A DNA stretch of 64,000 nt, taken from contig NZ_QXFJ01000009.1 of NCBI RefSeq assembly GCF_003584165.1, forward strand, positions 62,001-126,000. Direction: 5' to 3'. The stretch is from Flagellimonas aequoris (GTDB taxonomy: Bacteria > Bacteroidota > Bacteroidia > Flavobacteriales > Flavobacteriaceae). This document shows, in pieces, positions 16,419-25,663 of this stretch. The notes under the pieces were generated by a model, which saw only the letters and a program-made list of their open reading frames with translations, did not search any database and had not been told where the DNA came from. The stretch's first letter is position 1. Each line of letters opens with the position of its first letter. The position numbers and the translations under genes were made by a program.

Positions 16419-18206
16419 TTGCGCTATTTTTTATTTCTGATATCGTTCCTCCTATTCCAATTTTTGGCCTTGGCCCAAGAAGATTTTTTGGCCAAACAGT
16501 ACTTCAATGACGGGGATTACGAAAAAGCCGTGGTCTTTTATGAAAAATTGGTCGAGACCAATCCCAGGCGTACCGATTATGCCGAAGGCCTGATTGCTTG
16601 CTATCAACAATTGGAACGCTATTCGGATGCAGAGAATTTTCTGTTGGACAAGCTAAAGGACAATTATGCCTTCCCTACTTTCTTTATTGAATTGGGTTAT
16701 AACTACACCCTTCAAGACCAAGCGGACAGGGCAACCGAATATTATGACAAGGCCATTCAAAAAATTGATGAAAATCCCAATTATGGATATAGTGTTGGGT
16801 ATCGATTCCAAAAGTATGCCCTACTCGATTACGCCATACAGGCCTACACCAGGGCCATGGAACTCAAGCCCGATCTCAATTACGACTTTCAATTGGCTCG
16901 CATTTATGGGGAACAAGGCGATATCGAGAAAATGTACCAATCCTATCTCAATCTTATCTGGGAAGGAAAGACCTCACGCTCCAATGTGCTCAGGAACATC
17001 GATGATTTTATTTCGGAAGACCCTGCCAACGAAAACAATGTTTTGTTGCGAAAGGTATTACTCAAAAATGCCCAAAAGAGTCCCGATGTGCTCTGGAACG
17101 AGCTTTTGAGTTGGTTGTTTGTCCAGCAAAAACAGTATAGCAGTGCCTTCAGTCAAGAAAAGGCCATCTTCAAGCGTGCGGAAGGCAGCAATATGGATCG
17201 TTTGGAAAATTTAGGGGACATTGCCCTGGAGGATAACGACCTTGAAAACGCTTCGTCCATTTTTCAGTTCATAGTGGAAAATACCGAGGAACCTAGGATC
17301 AAACTGAATGCCCAACTCCGTTTAATCGATATAGAATTGAAGAATCCGACCGCCAAAACCCTCGATTCCGTAGAAAAGCAATTTGAACAATTGGTAGCCG
17401 AGTATGGGAACAAAAGTCTCACCCTACAATTGCAGATTGCCTATGCCAATTTCTTGACTTTTAAGCGAGAACGACCCGAACCGGCCATTGCCATGCTCAA
17501 GGAGAGTCTGGAACTGCCCATGGGCCGTGTGGCCGTTGCCTATGTAAAACTGGCTCTGGGTGATATTTTGGTATACGACCAACGCTTCAACGAGGCCTTA
17601 ATCCTATTCACTCAAGTACAAAAGAGCCTTAAAAATGACGTATTGGGGCAGGATGCGCGTTTTAAAGTGGCGCAGACCAGTTTTTACAAAGGTGATTTTG
17701 ATTGGGCCCTTACCCAATTGAAAGTACTGAGGGGTTCCACATCCCAACTCATTGCCAATGATGCCATGCAATTGAGTCTTTTGATCTCGGACAATTCTTT
17801 GGAGGATTCCACCCAGACCGCCTTGAAGAAATATGCAAGGGCCGACCTGTTGGCCTATCAAAACAAAAACAAAGAAGCCATTGAGGTATTGGAGGACATT
17901 CTTCAAAACCACAAAGGCGAAAAAATTGAGGACGAAGCCCTTTTAAAACAAGCGGAACTTTTGGAAAAGCAAAAGGATTACGAGGCGGCCGAGTTCAACT
18001 ACAAAAAGATCGTGGAGTTCTATTCGGATGGAATTTTGGCCGATGATGCCCATTTTGCACTCGGAGAGTTGTACCGAAACATTTTGAACGAACCCGAAAA
18101 GGCAAAAAGCCATTACGAAAAGATCATCTACAACTATCAGGACAGTTATTATTTTCCGCAGGCCCGAATCAATTTTAGGAAGCTTCGCGGCGATGCCATA
18201 AATTGA
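16419..18206 (+). CDS. Tetratricopeptide repeat protein, exported
   Basis: The 595-residue protein has a hydrophobic signal peptide (residues 1-20, ending ALAQ). Many TPR units follow, for example YFNDGDYEKAVVFYEKLVE, DQADRATEYYDKAI and KDYEAAEFNYKKIVEFY. It likely serves as a periplasmic scaffold; no enzyme motif is present. The start appears to be a TTG at 16419, since it gives a full signal peptide and no ATG does. It follows serS by 76 bases. Homologues are widespread in flavobacteria without a known function. Confidence 0.85.
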   Translation: MRYFLFLISFLLFQFLALAQEDFLAKQYFNDGDYEKAVVFYEKLVETNPRRTDYAEGLIACYQQLERYSDAENFLLDKLKDNYAFPTFFIELGYNYTLQDQADRATEYYDKAIQKIDENPNYGYSVGYRFQKYALLDYAIQAYTRAMELKPDLNYDFQLARIYGEQGDIEKMYQSYLNLIWEGKTSRSNVLRNIDDFISEDPANENNVLLRKVLLKNAQKSPDVLWNELLSWLFVQQKQYSSAFSQEKAIFKRAEGSNMDRLENLGDIALEDNDLENASSIFQFIVENTEEPRIKLNAQLRLIDIELKNPTAKTLDSVEKQFEQLVAEYGNKSLTLQLQIAYANFLTFKRERPEPAIAMLKESLELPMGRVAVAYVKLALGDILVYDQRFNEALILFTQVQKSLKNDVLGQDARFKVAQTSFYKGDFDWALTQLKVLRGSTSQLIANDAMQLSLLISDNSLEDSTQTALKKYARADLLAYQNKNKEAIEVLEDILQNHKGEKIEDEALLKQAELLEKQKDYEAAEFNYKKIVEFYSDGILADDAHFALGELYRNILNEPEKAKSHYEKIIYNYQDSYYFPQARINFRKLRGDAIN

Positions 18207-18212
18207 TCTCGC

Positions 18213-18317
18213 TGTCATTCCCGCTGGTGCCTGAGCATAATCGAAGTAAAAGCAGGAATCCCATCATAAAGATTTCTCAATCGTGCCTATCACTTTCGGC
18301 GCTCATTTCGAAATGAC
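18213..18317. repeat. Palindromic repeat block (family member 2)
   Basis: The block opens with TGTCATTCCCGCT and a matching GCAGGAATCCC. It contains GATTTCTCAATCG and closes with TCATTTCGAAATGAC. The same building blocks, GTCATTTCGAAATGA and GAGAAATC, recur at 41105-41267 and 46168-46350. It fills the gap before the DUF4286 gene and contains no gene. Confidence 0.7.
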
Positions 18318-18382
18318 GCCAGAAACTATTGAATTCCCAAAAAATAGACTACTTTTCACCTCTTCGAAATCAAAAGAAACAC

Positions 18383-18700
18383 ATGCTCATTTACAACGTA
18401 ACCATCAATATCGATGCGGATGTCCATGACGATTGGCTTGTTTGGATGCGGGACAAACACATCCCGGACATGCTGGACACGGGCAAGTTTTCCCATGCCA
18501 AAATGGTGAAAGTATTGGTAGAGGAAGATGGCGGGGGAGTCACCTACTCCATCCAATATACCACCCAGGATCGAAAAACCTTGGAGGCCTACTACCGTGA
18601 AGATGCCGACCGTTTGCGTGGTGATGCCCAAAAATTGTTCCCCAATAAATTTGTGGCCTTTAGGACGGAACTAGAAGTGATCAGCCAACAAATACCCTAG
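18383..18700 (+). CDS. DUF4286 family protein
   Basis: This is a compact 105-residue protein starting MLIYNVTINIDADVH, with HIPDMLDTGKF and YREDADRLRG. The pattern is that of the DUF4286 (dimeric alpha-beta barrel-like) family of unknown function. I chose the ATG at 18383, which opens the conserved part. An upstream frame extension to 18329 covers only repeat-derived sequence. The gene sits 3 bases before the cyclotransferase-like gene and near rsmA, a common order in flavobacteria. Confidence 0.85.
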   Translation: MLIYNVTINIDADVHDDWLVWMRDKHIPDMLDTGKFSHAKMVKVLVEEDGGGVTYSIQYTTQDRKTLEAYYREDADRLRGDAQKLFPNKFVAFRTELEVISQQIP

Positions 18701-18703
18701 CCT

Positions 18704-19012
18704 TTGGAGTATCTTTTCACCTACGGCACCCTTCAGGATCTTCAGGTACAGGAATATATCTTTGGCCGTACCTTGATCGGCGTTCCCGCTGCGCTACTGG
18801 GTTTCAAAAAAATGGAAAACGCGGTTTACGGTCGTTATCCACTGGTCCTTCAAACCAAAAACTTGGAAGATAAGGTCGATGGAACCGTATATGAAGTTTC
18901 CGAAGCTGACCTTAAAAAAGCGGACATCTACGAAACCAGTGCCTACAAACGGGAAAAATTCCTCTTGGAATCCGGCACCATGGCATGGGTATATATCGAA
19001 AATTCCAAGTAA
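18704..19012 (+). CDS. Gamma-glutamylcyclotransferase-like (AIG2/GGCT) protein
   Basis: The 102-residue protein shows the family signature YLFTYGTLQD at its N-terminus, then the YPLVLQ and VDGTVYEVSEADLKKAD region, and YKREKFLLESG. Members cyclise gamma-glutamyl peptides or amines; the exact substrate is unknown. The start is a TTG at 18704, three bases after the DUF4286 stop, and no other start precedes the conserved YGTL motif. Confidence 0.85.
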   Translation: MEYLFTYGTLQDLQVQEYIFGRTLIGVPAALLGFKKMENAVYGRYPLVLQTKNLEDKVDGTVYEVSEADLKKADIYETSAYKREKFLLESGTMAWVYIENSK

Positions 19013-19030
19013 CTTGCAAAAAAACCTCCG

Positions 19031-19903
19031 GTGTCCAAGAAAAACAAGAAAAAGTCTGCTTATAGCGGACATAAAAACCAACCAATAGGACAAGAGGAAG
19101 GTGCAGTACGGGCCAAAAAGCATTTGGGCCAGCACTTTCTGAAAGATGAGAACATTGCAAAAAAAATTGCCGACACGCTTTCTTTGGAAGGGTACAATAA
19201 TGTTTTGGAAATCGGACCTGGGATGGGCGTCCTCACCAAATACCTGTTGCAACGGGATTTGGACCTAGTGGCCATGGACCTCGATGAGGAATCCATTGTG
19301 TACCTGAACCACAGTTTTCCTTTGGAACATCAAGAGATATTGAAAAAGAACAATCGGTTGAACGTGGTGGAGGCCGATTTTCTAAAATTTGACCTCACCG
19401 AACTCTACGGGGAGGAAGAATTTGCCATCACGGGAAACTTTCCCTATAACATTTCCAGTCAAATTGTTTTCAAAATGTTGGAGATGCGCAGCCAGATTCC
19501 TGAGTTTTCGGGCATGTTCCAAAAAGAAGTGGCCCAACGCATTTGCGAAAAACCGGGGAGCAAAACCTATGGGATCCTATCCGTTTTGGTACAGGCCTTT
19601 TACGATGCCGAATACCTTTTTACCGTTCCTCCAAGTGTTTTTGACCCACCGCCCAAAGTGGATTCTGGAGTTTTACGGTTGAAAAGAAGGGAAAGCCAAA
19701 AACTACCATGTGACGAACGCCTTTTCTTCAAAGTGGTGAAAACCGCCTTCAACCAAAGAAGAAAGACCATCCGGAACAGCCTTAAAACCTTTAATCTTTC
19801 CGATAATCTCAAAGAAGATGCTATCTTTGACCAACGCCCAGAACAGCTCGGTGTAGCAGATTTTGTAACGTTGACCCAGAAGATAGCCAATGACCCCGTT
19901 TAA
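19031..19903 (+). CDS. rsmA: 16S rRNA (adenine(1518)-N6/adenine(1519)-N6)-dimethyltransferase
   Basis: RsmA (KsgA) dimethylates two adjacent adenines in helix 45 of 16S rRNA during small-subunit assembly. The sequence shows [12 protein letters not shown] and the SAM-binding motif [12 protein letters not shown]. It also has the target-base motif TGNFPYNIS and the C-terminal [20 protein letters not shown]. The start is a GTG (19031) followed by a Lys-rich 25-residue lead. Its end overlaps mgtE by 14 bases, so the two are cotranscribed. Confidence 0.97.
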   Translation: MSKKNKKKSAYSGHKNQPIGQEEGAVRAKKHLGQHFLKDENIAKKIADTLSLEGYNNVLEIGPGMGVLTKYLLQRDLDLVAMDLDEESIVYLNHSFPLEHQEILKKNNRLNVVEADFLKFDLTELYGEEEFAITGNFPYNISSQIVFKMLEMRSQIPEFSGMFQKEVAQRICEKPGSKTYGILSVLVQAFYDAEYLFTVPPSVFDPPPKVDSGVLRLKRRESQKLPCDERLFFKVVKTAFNQRRKTIRNSLKTFNLSDNLKEDAIFDQRPEQLGVADFVTLTQKIANDPV

Positions 19904-21245
19904 ACTCACAGACGAGCTTTTAGAAGACATCAAGGCGCTGATAGCGGAGCAAAAGAACTCCGAACTGCAGACCATGATGTCCGAGTTCCACTATGCCGAT
20001 ATTGCCGAGATTGCGGACGAACTCGATGTGGAGGAGGCCACCTACCTGATCAAACTTCTGGATAGTGAAAAAACTTCCGACATCCTTGCAGAAATGCACG
20101 AGGATATCCGGGAAGCTGTATTGGGCAACCTTACAGCAAAGGAGATTGCAAGCGAGCTGGAAGAGTTGGACACGGATGACGCTGCGGATATCATCAACGA
20201 ACTTCCAAAGGAAATCATTCAGGAGGTTATTTCCGAAATCGAGGATAGGGAGCATGCCAAACACATTGTAGACCTGTTGCGTTATGATGAGGACACCGCT
20301 GGTGGTCTTATGGCAAAGGAGCTTGTGAAAGTCAACGAGAACTGGAACGTGCTCACCTGTGTGAAGGAAATGCGCGCCCAGGCCGAAAATGTGACCAGGG
20401 TCCACTCCATCTATGTGGTGGATGATGAAGGTCGGCTGAAAGGCAGATTATCCCTAAAGGATCTTCTGACCACATCTACCAAGACCAATATCAAGGATGT
20501 GTATATCCCAAAAGTGGATTCGGTCAATGTTAATGAAAATGCCGAAGAGGTGGCCAAGATTATGTCCAAATACGACTTGGAGGCCATTCCCGTGGTTGAT
20601 GAGATCGGGAGATTGGTTGGCCGTATCACCATTGATGATATTGTGGACGTAATCCGGGAAGAAGCCGACAAGGATTACCAATTGGCGGCAGGTATCTCTC
20701 GAGAGGTAGAAGCGGACGATAGTGTATGGGAACTTACAAGGGCACGTTTACCTTGGCTGCTTATAGGCATGTTCGGAGGTATTGGTGCGGCAAGCATCAT
20801 CAACAGTTTTCAACCTTTGATGGGCGACTTTCCCATATTGCTCATTTTTGTACCCTTGGTACAGGCCACGGCCGGAAATGTGGGAGTGCAATCCTCGGCC
20901 ATAATGGTACAAGGATTGGCGAATGACACTGTAAAGGGTGAAGTCGCATCACGATTGGTCAAAGAGTTTCTGATCGGACTCATCAACGGAGCTGCCATTG
21001 CTTCCATTGTATTGCTGATAAGTCATTTTATCTTTAACACACCTTACATGGTCTCCTTTACCATTGGCATGGCGATTATTTTGGTCATCATCATTGCTGC
21101 CATCATAGGAACATTTATCCCTGTCTTTTTGGACAAACGAGGCATTGACCCCGCCATTGCCACAGGGCCATTCATCACCACCAGCAACGATATTTTTGGC
21201 ATTCTCATCTACTTCACCATCGCCAAATTGATTTTGGGAATATAA
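19890..21245 (+). CDS. mgtE: Magnesium transporter MgtE
   Basis: This is a magnesium channel/transporter of 451 residues. It has an N-terminal MgtE_N helical domain (about 1-130), then two CBS domains (about 135-255, with EDTAGGLM at the junction and [11 protein letters not shown]). Five membrane helices (about 285-450) follow, with the pore-lining [15 protein letters not shown] and a late [12 protein letters not shown]. Magnesium bound to the cytosolic domains closes the pore. The start overlaps the end of rsmA by 14 bases, a frequent pairing in Bacteroidota. Confidence 0.96.
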   Translation: MTPFKLTDELLEDIKALIAEQKNSELQTMMSEFHYADIAEIADELDVEEATYLIKLLDSEKTSDILAEMHEDIREAVLGNLTAKEIASELEELDTDDAADIINELPKEIIQEVISEIEDREHAKHIVDLLRYDEDTAGGLMAKELVKVNENWNVLTCVKEMRAQAENVTRVHSIYVVDDEGRLKGRLSLKDLLTTSTKTNIKDVYIPKVDSVNVNENAEEVAKIMSKYDLEAIPVVDEIGRLVGRITIDDIVDVIREEADKDYQLAAGISREVEADDSVWELTRARLPWLLIGMFGGIGAASIINSFQPLMGDFPILLIFVPLVQATAGNVGVQSSAIMVQGLANDTVKGEVASRLVKEFLIGLINGAAIASIVLLISHFIFNTPYMVSFTIGMAIILVIIIAAIIGTFIPVFLDKRGIDPAIATGPFITTSNDIFGILIYFTIAKLILGI

Positions 21246-21260
21246 AAACCATCGTATAAA

Positions 21261-21620
21261 ATGACTCCAAAAGAATTAGTGACCACATGGGTCGAGGTAT
21301 TTAACCAAGCAGACGCCAAGGCCATTGCCGATTTCTATCATAACGATGCCATCAACCATCAGGTGGCCAATGATCCTGTAGTGGGGAAAGGGGCCATTTA
21401 TGACATGTTCAAGAATGAGTTTGCCGCTGCCGATATGGTGTGCATTGTGGAGAACATTTTTGAGGACGGGGAATGGGCCATTTTGGAATGGAAAGATCCT
21501 TTGGGCCTGAGAGGCTGTGGCTTTTTTCATATCATTGATGGAAAAATCAAATTTCAACGGGGATATTGGGACAAATTGTCCTTTTTGAAAATGCACAACC
21601 TGCCCATTCCTAATGCATAA
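21261..21620 (+). CDS. SnoaL/NTF2-like protein
   Basis: The 119-residue protein has the cone-shaped NTF2-like fold signature: TWVEVFNQADAKAIADFYHNDAINHQ at the start, then AIYDMFKNEF and FHIIDGKIKFQRGYWDKLSF. Such proteins are small enzymes (isomerases, cyclases) or binding proteins; substrate unknown. It is the first of a plus-strand run of small genes with short gaps. Confidence 0.82.
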   Translation: MTPKELVTTWVEVFNQADAKAIADFYHNDAINHQVANDPVVGKGAIYDMFKNEFAAADMVCIVENIFEDGEWAILEWKDPLGLRGCGFFHIIDGKIKFQRGYWDKLSFLKMHNLPIPNA

Positions 21621-21629
21621 ACCGCGCCT

Positions 21630-21995
21630 ATGAAATCCATCAACCTGAAACAAAAACATGCCGAGTTTACCAAGCAATGGCACCCACACCAAATTGCGAT
21701 CGTGGACGATATGCAGGTACTCCTGGCCAAATTACAGGGCGAATTTGTTTGGCATGCCCACGAGCATGAGGATGAGCTGTTCCAAGTCATCAAAGGCACC
21801 CTGTACATGCAGTTTCGGGACCGCACAGAAGTGGTGAAGGAGGGAGAGATCATTGTAGTACCCAAAGGCATGGAACATAACCCCATGACCAAGGATGGTG
21901 AAGAAGTACATGTGCTCCTTTTTGAAAAGCTCAGCACTGCACATACGGGCATTGTGCAGCATGAAAAAACGCAGACCCATTATCCAAAAATCTAG
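21630..21995 (+). CDS. Cupin domain protein
   Basis: The 121-residue protein is a single small beta-barrel. It has the metal-ligand motif WHAHEHEDELFQVIKG (two His and a Glu) and the second motif EGEIIVVPKGMEHNP with a His. It lies 9 bases after the SnoaL-like gene, so the two may act in one pathway. The substrate is unknown. Confidence 0.85.
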   Translation: MKSINLKQKHAEFTKQWHPHQIAIVDDMQVLLAKLQGEFVWHAHEHEDELFQVIKGTLYMQFRDRTEVVKEGEIIVVPKGMEHNPMTKDGEEVHVLLFEKLSTAHTGIVQHEKTQTHYPKI

Positions 21996-22001
21996 GAATT
22001 G

Positions 22002-22009
22002 TATATTTG
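22002..22009 (+). promoter_or_regulatory. Possible -7 box very close to a start codon
   Basis: TATATTTG matches the consensus but ends only 4 bases before the ATG at 22014. A transcript made from here would be nearly leaderless, or the match is chance. Confidence 0.3.
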
Positions 22010-22013
22010 ACGC

Positions 22014-22946
22014 ATGAAAGTTCTCCACCTCGACACCAACCACCCCTTGTTGATAGAGCAATTTGCGGAATTGGGATTTGAAAACCACGAAGACTATACT
22101 TCCACCAAGGAAGAAGTGGAAAAGAAAATACACGAATACGATGGCATCGTCATCCGAAGTAGGTTCACCATAGACCAACAGTTTTTGGACGAGGCCACCA
22201 ACCTGAAATTTATCGGAAGGGTCGGTGCAGGACTCGAAAATATTGATACTAGGTATGCCAAGCAGAAGGACATTTATTTGGTTTCTGCCCCAGAAGGCAA
22301 CCGAAATGCCGTTGGTGAACATACGTTGGGTATGCTCTTATCTGTCATGAACAAGATGTGCAAGGCCAACCGTGAAGTAAAAAAGGGCAAATGGGACCGT
22401 GAAGGTAACCGCGGAGTGGAACTCGATGGCCGTACCGTAGGCATCATCGGTTATGGTAACATGGGCAAGGCCTTTGCCAAAAAACTAAAGGGTTTTGATG
22501 TGGAAGTCATCTGCTACGATATTGTAGGAGGTGTTGGCGATGAAAATGCACGGCAGGTAGGCATTATGGAGTTCCAACAAAAATCGGATGTGGTGAGTTT
22601 GCACGTTCCCCAAACCGAATTGACCCAAGGAATGGTGAACACGGAATTCATCAATGGGTTCCACAAGCCTTTTTGGTTGTTGAACACGGCCCGTGGCAAA
22701 TGCGTGGTCACCCAAGATTTGGTAGAGGCACTTAAATCCGAAAAAATATTGGGCGCAGGACTTGATGTATTGGAGTACGAGAAAAAGTCCTTCGAGAACA
22801 TGTTCGTTCAAAAACCCAAGGCCTTCAAGTATCTGCGAAAGGCCAAAAATGTATTGTTGACCCCCCATGTAGCGGGTTGGACCGTGGAAAGTCACGAGAA
22901 ACTGGCACAGACCATCGTGGACAAGGTGAAGGCAAGATTTTGCTAA
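22014..22946 (+). CDS. D-2-hydroxyacid dehydrogenase (NAD-dependent)
   Basis: The 310-residue enzyme has the two-lobed D-isomer-specific dehydrogenase fold. It shows IGRVGAGLENID, the nucleotide-binding GIIGYGNMGKAFAKKL, and the catalytic Arg in LLNTARGKCVV. The acid-base His lies in LTPHVAGWTVES. It resembles phosphoglycerate dehydrogenases without the C-terminal regulatory domain, but the substrate cannot be told from sequence; other 2-oxoacids are possible. A promoter-like box stands just before it. Confidence 0.9.
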   Translation: MKVLHLDTNHPLLIEQFAELGFENHEDYTSTKEEVEKKIHEYDGIVIRSRFTIDQQFLDEATNLKFIGRVGAGLENIDTRYAKQKDIYLVSAPEGNRNAVGEHTLGMLLSVMNKMCKANREVKKGKWDREGNRGVELDGRTVGIIGYGNMGKAFAKKLKGFDVEVICYDIVGGVGDENARQVGIMEFQQKSDVVSLHVPQTELTQGMVNTEFINGFHKPFWLLNTARGKCVVTQDLVEALKSEKILGAGLDVLEYEKKSFENMFVQKPKAFKYLRKAKNVLLTPHVAGWTVESHEKLAQTIVDKVKARFC

Positions 22947-22955
22947 TTTTAAAGG

Positions 22956-23372
22956 GTGAAAAAGACCATTCTTGTTTTTTCTGCCCTCATCATCGCCTTA
23001 TTGATTCTTTTCAGGCTAAGCCGTTATTCCTATTTGTCCAATGACATTTCCGTTGAACTTACCATTGGTTCCATTGCGGTGATTTTCTTCTTTGTCGGCA
23101 TTTACATCAACAAAAGAACACTTCACAAAGAGAAGCTTCCCCATACCCAAATCGACCATAAAAAAATTGAACAACTCGGCATCAGCAAACGGGAATATGA
23201 AGTCTTGGTGCATATTTCCAAAGGATTGTCGAACAAGGAAATTGCCGATACCCTTTTTGTATCGGAAAGCACCATCAAGACCCACGTGTCCAACCTTCTG
23301 GTGAAATTGGATGCACAGCGGCGCACCCAGGCCATTAAAAAGGCAAAAGAGCTTCGAATTTTGGCGATATAA
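22956..23372 (+). CDS. LuxR-type HTH regulator with N-terminal membrane segments
   Basis: The 138-residue protein begins with two hydrophobic helices (about 4-20 and 32-48). A short linker leads to a GerE/LuxR DNA-binding domain (about 70-135): LGISKREYEVLVHISKGLSN, KEIADTLFVSESTIKTHVSNLL. No receiver domain is present, so it may be a membrane-tied regulator. The start is a GTG at 22956. It precedes the DUF4199 gene and may control membrane or stress genes; the target is unknown. Confidence 0.85.
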   Translation: MKKTILVFSALIIALLILFRLSRYSYLSNDISVELTIGSIAVIFFFVGIYINKRTLHKEKLPHTQIDHKKIEQLGISKREYEVLVHISKGLSNKEIADTLFVSESTIKTHVSNLLVKLDAQRRTQAIKKAKELRILAI

Positions 23373-23459
23373 CCCATCGCTCACACAAATTTGGTACTTT
23401 AGTATGAGCCTGTAGCAAGCTTATCCTTCTACTTTTGGATCAACCATTTAAGCAAGACC

Positions 23460-23975
23460 ATGAAAAAAACAATCTTAAGATATGGTGCCTATGGAGCCCT
23501 TACCATTTGTGTGCTGTCCATTGCCAGTTGGTATGGCCTGAGTACCTTGTCGCTTCCCGTACAGGAAATTTTGGGATATGTGACCATTATCCTTTCCCTA
23601 TGTTTTGTATACTTTGGGATTCGACATTTTAGGGACAAGGAAAACGGTGGGGCAGTCAGTTTTAAACAGGCGTTGACCATGGGGCTCTTGATCAGTTTGA
23701 TCACCGCCCTCATTTTTGGATTGTTGGATGTGTTCTATACCGAAGTGCTCAATCCAGGGTTTATGGACTACTATTATGCCGAGATTGCCGAAAACATGAA
23801 AGGCACCCTTCCACCGGAAGAACTACGTATCCGACTGGCGGAATTGGAAGAACAGAAGGCCTAGTTCTCGAATCCTTTCCTGTCCTTTGCCTTTATGGCC
23901 TCTACAGTGTTCGTTATCGGGTTGATCATCACGTTGGTCTCTTCCTTAATACTCCAACGAAAATCAGAATCATGA
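23460..23975 (+). pseudogene. DUF4199 membrane protein interrupted by an in-frame TAG
   Basis: The first 134 codons encode a typical DUF4199 protein: membrane helices near 10-25, 35-52 and 70-90, then YYYAEIAENMKG and LAELEEQKA. A TAG at 23862-23864 stops it. Without any frame shift the next 36 codons read FSNPFLSFAFMASTVF and VIGLIITLVSSLILQRK, the usual C-terminal helix of the family. They end at a TGA (23973-23975) that overlaps the next ATG by 4 bases. Intact members of this family have that helix, so the TAG looks like one substitution in an otherwise complete gene. It may be a recent inactivation, a read-through codon or an assembly error. If translated to 23864 only, the protein lacks its last helix. 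Confidence 0.82.
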
Positions 23976-24430
23976 CCATAGATGCCAAAACTCCGGAAGA
24001 ATATATCAGTAAAGTGCCCGAAGATCGTAAGGAGGTCACCTCAAAATTGCGCGAAACCGTAAAAACCAATCTACCCGAAGGCTTTGAGGAATGTATCACC
24101 TATGGGATGATCGGTTACGTGGTGCCCCATTCCCTTTATCCGAATGGGTACCACTGTGACCCAAAACAACCTCTTCCCTTTACCTGCATTGCCTCGCAAA
24201 AGAACTTTGTGGCCCTATACCATTCGGGGATTTATGCGGACAAAGAACTCCACGATTGGTTTGTAAGCGAATATCCAAACTATGTCGCCACTAAATTGGA
24301 TATGGGCAAGAGTTGCATCCGTTTCAAGAATATGAAAACCATTCCTTACCCACTTATCGGGGAGCTGTGCAGAAAAATGTCTCCCCAGGATTGGATCAAC
24401 ATATATGAACAAAACATTAAAAAATCATGA
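23972..24430 (+). CDS. DUF1801 domain protein
   Basis: The 152-residue protein shows the DUF1801 pattern: TPEEYISKVPEDRKE, EECITYGMIGYVVPH, FTCIASQKNFVALYHSG and MGKSCIRFK. Function unknown; the fold is shared with frataxin-like iron-handling proteins. The ATG overlaps the restored stop of the DUF4199 frame, and its end overlaps the VOC gene by 4 bases. These three genes are therefore an operon with coupled translation. Confidence 0.87.
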   Translation: MTIDAKTPEEYISKVPEDRKEVTSKLRETVKTNLPEGFEECITYGMIGYVVPHSLYPNGYHCDPKQPLPFTCIASQKNFVALYHSGIYADKELHDWFVSEYPNYVATKLDMGKSCIRFKNMKTIPYPLIGELCRKMSPQDWINIYEQNIKKS

Positions 24431-24813
24431 AAAACAGAGTAACAGGATTAGGCGGAATTTTCTTTAAGACCAAGGACCCGGACCATATCAAAACATGGTA
24501 CAAAAACCATTTGGGCCTCAATACGGATAATTACGGATGTTCCTTTTGGTGGAAGGACAAGGATGGCAACGATGCCATGACCCAGTGGAGCCCCTTTAGC
24601 AGTGACACCAAATATTTTGAACCCAGTGAGAAGCCCTTTATGATCAATTTTAGGGTCGAAAACCTAGTGGAACTTATGGAGGAATTGAAGAAAGAGGGGG
24701 TAACCATAGTAGGTGAGATTGCTGAATACGATTATGGCAAATTCGGTTACATTATGGATCCAGATGGCAACAAACTGGAACTATGGGAGCCTGTTGATAA
24801 AGCCTTTCTTTAG
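24427..24813 (+). CDS. VOC-family (glyoxalase/dioxygenase-like) protein
   Basis: The 128-residue protein has the paired beta-alpha-beta-beta-beta units of the vicinal oxygen chelate family. Examples are GIFFKTKDPDHIKTWYKNHLG near the start and YGKFGYIMDPDGNKLELWEP at the end, with a terminal Glu metal ligand. Members include glyoxalases, fosfomycin-type resistance enzymes and isomerases; the substrate is unknown. It overlaps the DUF1801 gene by 4 bases. Confidence 0.88.
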   Translation: MKNRVTGLGGIFFKTKDPDHIKTWYKNHLGLNTDNYGCSFWWKDKDGNDAMTQWSPFSSDTKYFEPSEKPFMINFRVENLVELMEELKKEGVTIVGEIAEYDYGKFGYIMDPDGNKLELWEPVDKAFL

Positions 24814-24865
24814 ATATTGATTTATTTGCTACATTTAAAACTCATTAACCAACACATTTAAAAGC

Positions 24866-25252
24866 ATGTCTGAAGAAAACAAAGACTTTGGTGACAAAGC
24901 CGAAGAGGCCGCGAAAGAGTTTAAGGAAGATGTAAAACAAGCCTTTGACCCAAAAAATCCAGAAAGTGGAAAAACTGTAGCTATAGTTGCCCACCTTACC
25001 TTAATCGGTTGGATCATTGCCATTATTATGAATAGCAGTAATAAATCTGAGCTTGGCTCCTTTTACATAAGACAAGTTTTAGGCATTATGCTACTAGGTT
25101 TTGTATTGGGAATTATTCCTGTAATCAATTTAATTGCTTGGATTTTCCCTTTCATTCTTTGGATCGTTAGTCTTGTGGGCGCCATCAATGGAAACCAAAA
25201 ACCGGTGTTCCTCTTAGGGGAGCATTTCCAAAACTGGTTCAAAAGTCTTTAA
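24866..25252 (+). CDS. DUF4870/Tic20-like membrane protein
   Basis: The 128-residue protein begins with a charged Glu/Lys-rich cytosolic stretch (1-35). Three membrane helices follow (about 38-55, 68-90, 95-112), with AIVAHLTLIGWIIAI and SFYIRQVLGIMLLG, the pattern of DUF4870. Function unknown. A strong terminator follows. Confidence 0.82.
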   Translation: MSEENKDFGDKAEEAAKEFKEDVKQAFDPKNPESGKTVAIVAHLTLIGWIIAIIMNSSNKSELGSFYIRQVLGIMLLGFVLGIIPVINLIAWIFPFILWIVSLVGAINGNQKPVFLLGEHFQNWFKSL

Positions 25253-25260
25253 AAACAACA

Positions 25261-25291
25261 AAAGCCAGTTAATTTCCTTTCTGGCTTTTTT
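25261..25291 (+). terminator. Terminator before the arsenic cluster
   Basis: AAAGCCAG (25261-25268) pairs with CTGGCTTT (25281-25288), followed by a T run to 25291. Confidence 0.8.
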
Positions 25292-25309
25292 ATTTCAATA
25301 TATCATCGT

Positions 25310-25323
25310 AATATTGCAATATT
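25310..25323. promoter_or_regulatory. Candidate ArsR operator
   Basis: AATATT-GC-AATATT is a perfect 6-2-6 palindrome 14 bases before the arsR ATG. It sits inside a wider set of ATAT repeats (CAATAT 25296-25301, ATATTG 25311-25316). ArsR/SmtB repressors bind AT-rich dyads in this position. Confidence 0.5.
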
Positions 25324-25337
25324 AAAATGAATTGAAA

Positions 25338-25661
25338 ATGGGATTGACCAAAACCTATATGTTCACCACCAAGCAGAATGACCTTGCCAAAATCGCAAAA
25401 GTTTTGGCCCACCCTGCCCGAGTGGCCATCCTGGAATACATCAGTAAGCAAGATGCCTGCATCTGTACCGATTTGGTAGATATCATTGGCCTATCCCAGC
25501 CCACCATTTCCCAGCATCTGAACGAGATTAAAAAAATTGGACTGCTCAAGGGAACCTTTGAGGGCAAAAACCTCTGTTATTGTATCGACCAGGAACGATG
25601 GGAGGAACTTCAACAAACCTTCCACCTGTTCTTTTCCAATATTAACCGTAATTGTTGTTAA
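25338..25661 (+). CDS. ArsR/SmtB-family metalloid-responsive repressor
   Basis: The 107-residue protein is a winged-helix repressor: LAHPARVAILEYIS, the HTH IIGLSQPTISQHLNEIKKIGLLKG, then a wing. Cys residues in DACICTDLV match the arsenite-binding site of ArsR type I proteins, and a second pair (NCC) ends the protein. When arsenite binds, the repressor should leave DNA. I chose the ATG at 25338; a TTG two codons upstream is possible. It heads a four-gene arsenic cluster with a palindrome just before it. Confidence 0.92.
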   Translation: MGLTKTYMFTTKQNDLAKIAKVLAHPARVAILEYISKQDACICTDLVDIIGLSQPTISQHLNEIKKIGLLKGTFEGKNLCYCIDQERWEELQQTFHLFFSNINRNCC

Positions 25662-25663
25662 CC

